Shown here piece by piece: positions 6,392 to 7,511 of a stretch of DNA of 7,511 nucleotides; position 1 is the stretch's first letter; every line of letters begins with the position of its first letter. Position numbers and translations under genes: made by a program. Under the pieces are notes generated by a model. It was not told where the DNA came from. It searched no databases and worked only from the letters and a program-made list of their open reading frames with translations. This DNA is from Gemmatimonadota bacterium (GTDB lineage: Bacteria; Orphanbacterota; Orphanbacteria; Orphanbacterales; Orphanbacteraceae): the NCBI GenBank assembly GCA_013002425.1, contig JABDJQ010000593.1:1-7511 (forward strand), in the 5' to 3' direction.

Positions 6392-7511
6392 ATGGCGAGG
6401 ACTCCCCACTTGAGCATTGTTTCCGACCTGAGGATGTACGCCCGTTTCGGGCTCGGCTTCCCGGCATTCCTGAAGCAGAAGCTCACCGTGCCGGAAGCGC
6501 AGGCGATCGTACGGGAACGTCTTCAGCAGCGGGAGGAGAATTTTCTCCGCATTCTTCGCGTCGGAATATTCGGCTATGAAAAGAGTCCGTATCATCCGCT
6601 CTTTCGGCATGCGGGCGTGGCTTACGCCGACCTGGAGCGCATGGTCAGGGAAAAGGGACTCGAACCGACGCTGCGCGCCCTGCGCCATGAAGACGTCTAC
6701 TACTCGTTCGAAGAGTTCAAGGGCCGCGAGGACGTCGTGCGCGGGGCGGAGACCTGGCGCGTCGAACCGCACGACTTCGACAACCCTTATATGAAATCGG
6801 CCTACTACGGAACGACCGGGGGGAGCACGGGACCGGGCACGCGCATCTATTTCGATCTCGAACAGACCATCGCCCGGGCGCCCAATACGCTGCTCGGGAA
6901 ACACGCGCACGAGATCCACCAGGTACCGCACGCCGTGTGGCGCGGGCTTCTGCCCAGCATCGTGGGCGTGTCGAATCTGCTGGGCGGCGCGCTGACCGAC
7001 GACGTTCCCCGCAAGTGGTTCACGCCGCTCGGCATGAACGATACGAAGCCCGCGCTGAAGAACCGCCTGGCCACGTCCTACATCGTGCACGCGGGCCGGT
7101 TCTTCGGCGCGCCGTTCCCGGTCCCCGAAATCGTGCGATACGAAGACGCGCACGTGATCGCGCAATGGATGGAACGCACCGCGAAAGAACACGGACGCGC
7201 GCACGTGGGCGCCTTCGCGAGCATGTCGATGCGGATCGCGGTCGCGGCCGGGGAGCGCGGCATCGACCTTTCGAAGTGCTCGATGACCATGGGAGGCGAA
7301 CCGCCGACCCCGGCGAAGGTAGCCGCTCTCGAAAGAGTCGGAGTCAGGCCCGTCTTCACGTACTATTTCTCCGAAGTCGGAGCGATCGGCATGGGGTGCA
7401 TGAACCCGCGCGAGAACAACGAACACCATCTGATGACAGATTCTCTGGCACTGGTCCCTTACCCTCGCAAAGTGCCCGGCATGGAGATCGAGGTCGACGC
7501 TTTCAATCTGA
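6392..7511 (+). CDS. Diverged adenylate-forming (PaaK/LuxE-like) enzyme, 3' end outside window
   Basis: 373 residues are visible and the gene continues past the right edge. It is read as an ANL-type acid-activating enzyme. The ATP loop is YYGTTGGSTGPGTRIYFD (138-155). MTMGGEPP (298-305) fits the GGEP element before the active site, and YYFSEVG (324-330, E328) stands where other members have YGxTE. The N-terminal 130 residues, with FGYEKSPYHPLFRHAGV and VYYSFEEFKGRE, are unlike classical PaaK. They look like a family of uncharacterised ligase-like proteins often seen with polysaccharide or lipid genes (from memory, not searched). The C-terminal lid with its catalytic Lys would lie outside the window. 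ATG 6392 is the first start after an in-frame TAA at 6359. No strong ribosome site precedes it. The gene is divergent from the operon and separated from it by 96 bases. The adenylating function is likely; the substrate and acceptor are unknown. Confidence 0.82.
   Translation, partial: MARTPHLSIVSDLRMYARFGLGFPAFLKQKLTVPEAQAIVRERLQQREENFLRILRVGIFGYEKSPYHPLFRHAGVAYADLERMVREKGLEPTLRALRHEDVYYSFEEFKGREDVVRGAETWRVEPHDFDNPYMKSAYYGTTGGSTGPGTRIYFDLEQTIARAPNTLLGKHAHEIHQVPHAVWRGLLPSIVGVSNLLGGALTDDVPRKWFTPLGMNDTKPALKNRLATSYIVHAGRFFGAPFPVPEIVRYEDAHVIAQWMERTAKEHGRAHVGAFASMSMRIAVAAGERGIDLSKCSMTMGGEPPTPAKVAALERVGVRPVFTYYFSEVGAIGMGCMNPRENNEHHLMTDSLALVPYPRKVPGMEIEVDAFNL

Noticed and set aside
6356..7429. 357-codon minus-strand open frame at the right end
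   Set aside because: The plus strand has an open frame to the window edge with an ATP-loop motif (GTTGGSTG). The minus reading is rich in His, Arg and Ala and has no domain.
1..7511. Frequent CGATCG/GATC strings as a possible HIP1-like or uptake motif
   Set aside because: They follow from common Ile (ATC) and Ala/Arg codon pairs in GC-rich genes; full GCGATCGC occurs only a few times and without regular spacing.

Overview
The window is a gene-dense, GC-rich bacterial segment. It holds five protein-coding genes and only one intergenic space longer than about 30 bases. I saw no RNA genes, insertion sequences, CRISPR arrays or phage genes. Two traits point to a Gram-negative, FCB-like or candidate-phylum bacterium of the Eisenbacteria, Krumholzibacteria or Gemmatimonadota kind. 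One is an exported enzyme ending in a FlgD/Por-secretion-type beta-sandwich sorting domain. The other is a membrane-anchored Ser/Thr kinase fused to TPR repeats. This placement is inference from protein architecture only.

Four genes lie head to tail on the minus strand, in transcription order from right to left. They are a GT4 glycosyltransferase (6295 to 5159), a PaaK/CapK-type adenylate-forming ligase (5162 to 3912), an exported alkaline-phosphatase-superfamily hydrolase (3881 to 2487), and a Ser/Thr protein kinase with a TPR sensor region (2475 to beyond the left edge). The junctions are a 4-base GTGA overlap, a 30-base gap and an 11-base gap. The ribosome binding site of the kinase shares bases with the stop codon of the hydrolase. 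This is a convincing operon with translational coupling. Three of the four genes appear to start at TTG or GTG.

A short AT-richer space (6296-6391) separates this operon from a divergent plus-strand gene that runs off the right edge. That gene encodes a second, more diverged adenylate-forming enzyme. The space holds a perfect TATAAT pointing left and a TATAAA pointing right, arranged as an imperfect dyad.

The gene set (glycosyltransferase plus two carboxylate-activating enzymes) fits synthesis of a surface glycan or glycolipid carrying an acyl or aryl group. A secreted metallohydrolase and a transmembrane kinase are attached at the downstream end. The substrates cannot be read from the sequence. 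The combination of two unlike adenylate-forming enzymes, an exported hydrolase and a membrane sensor kinase in one divergent locus is the most noteworthy feature.
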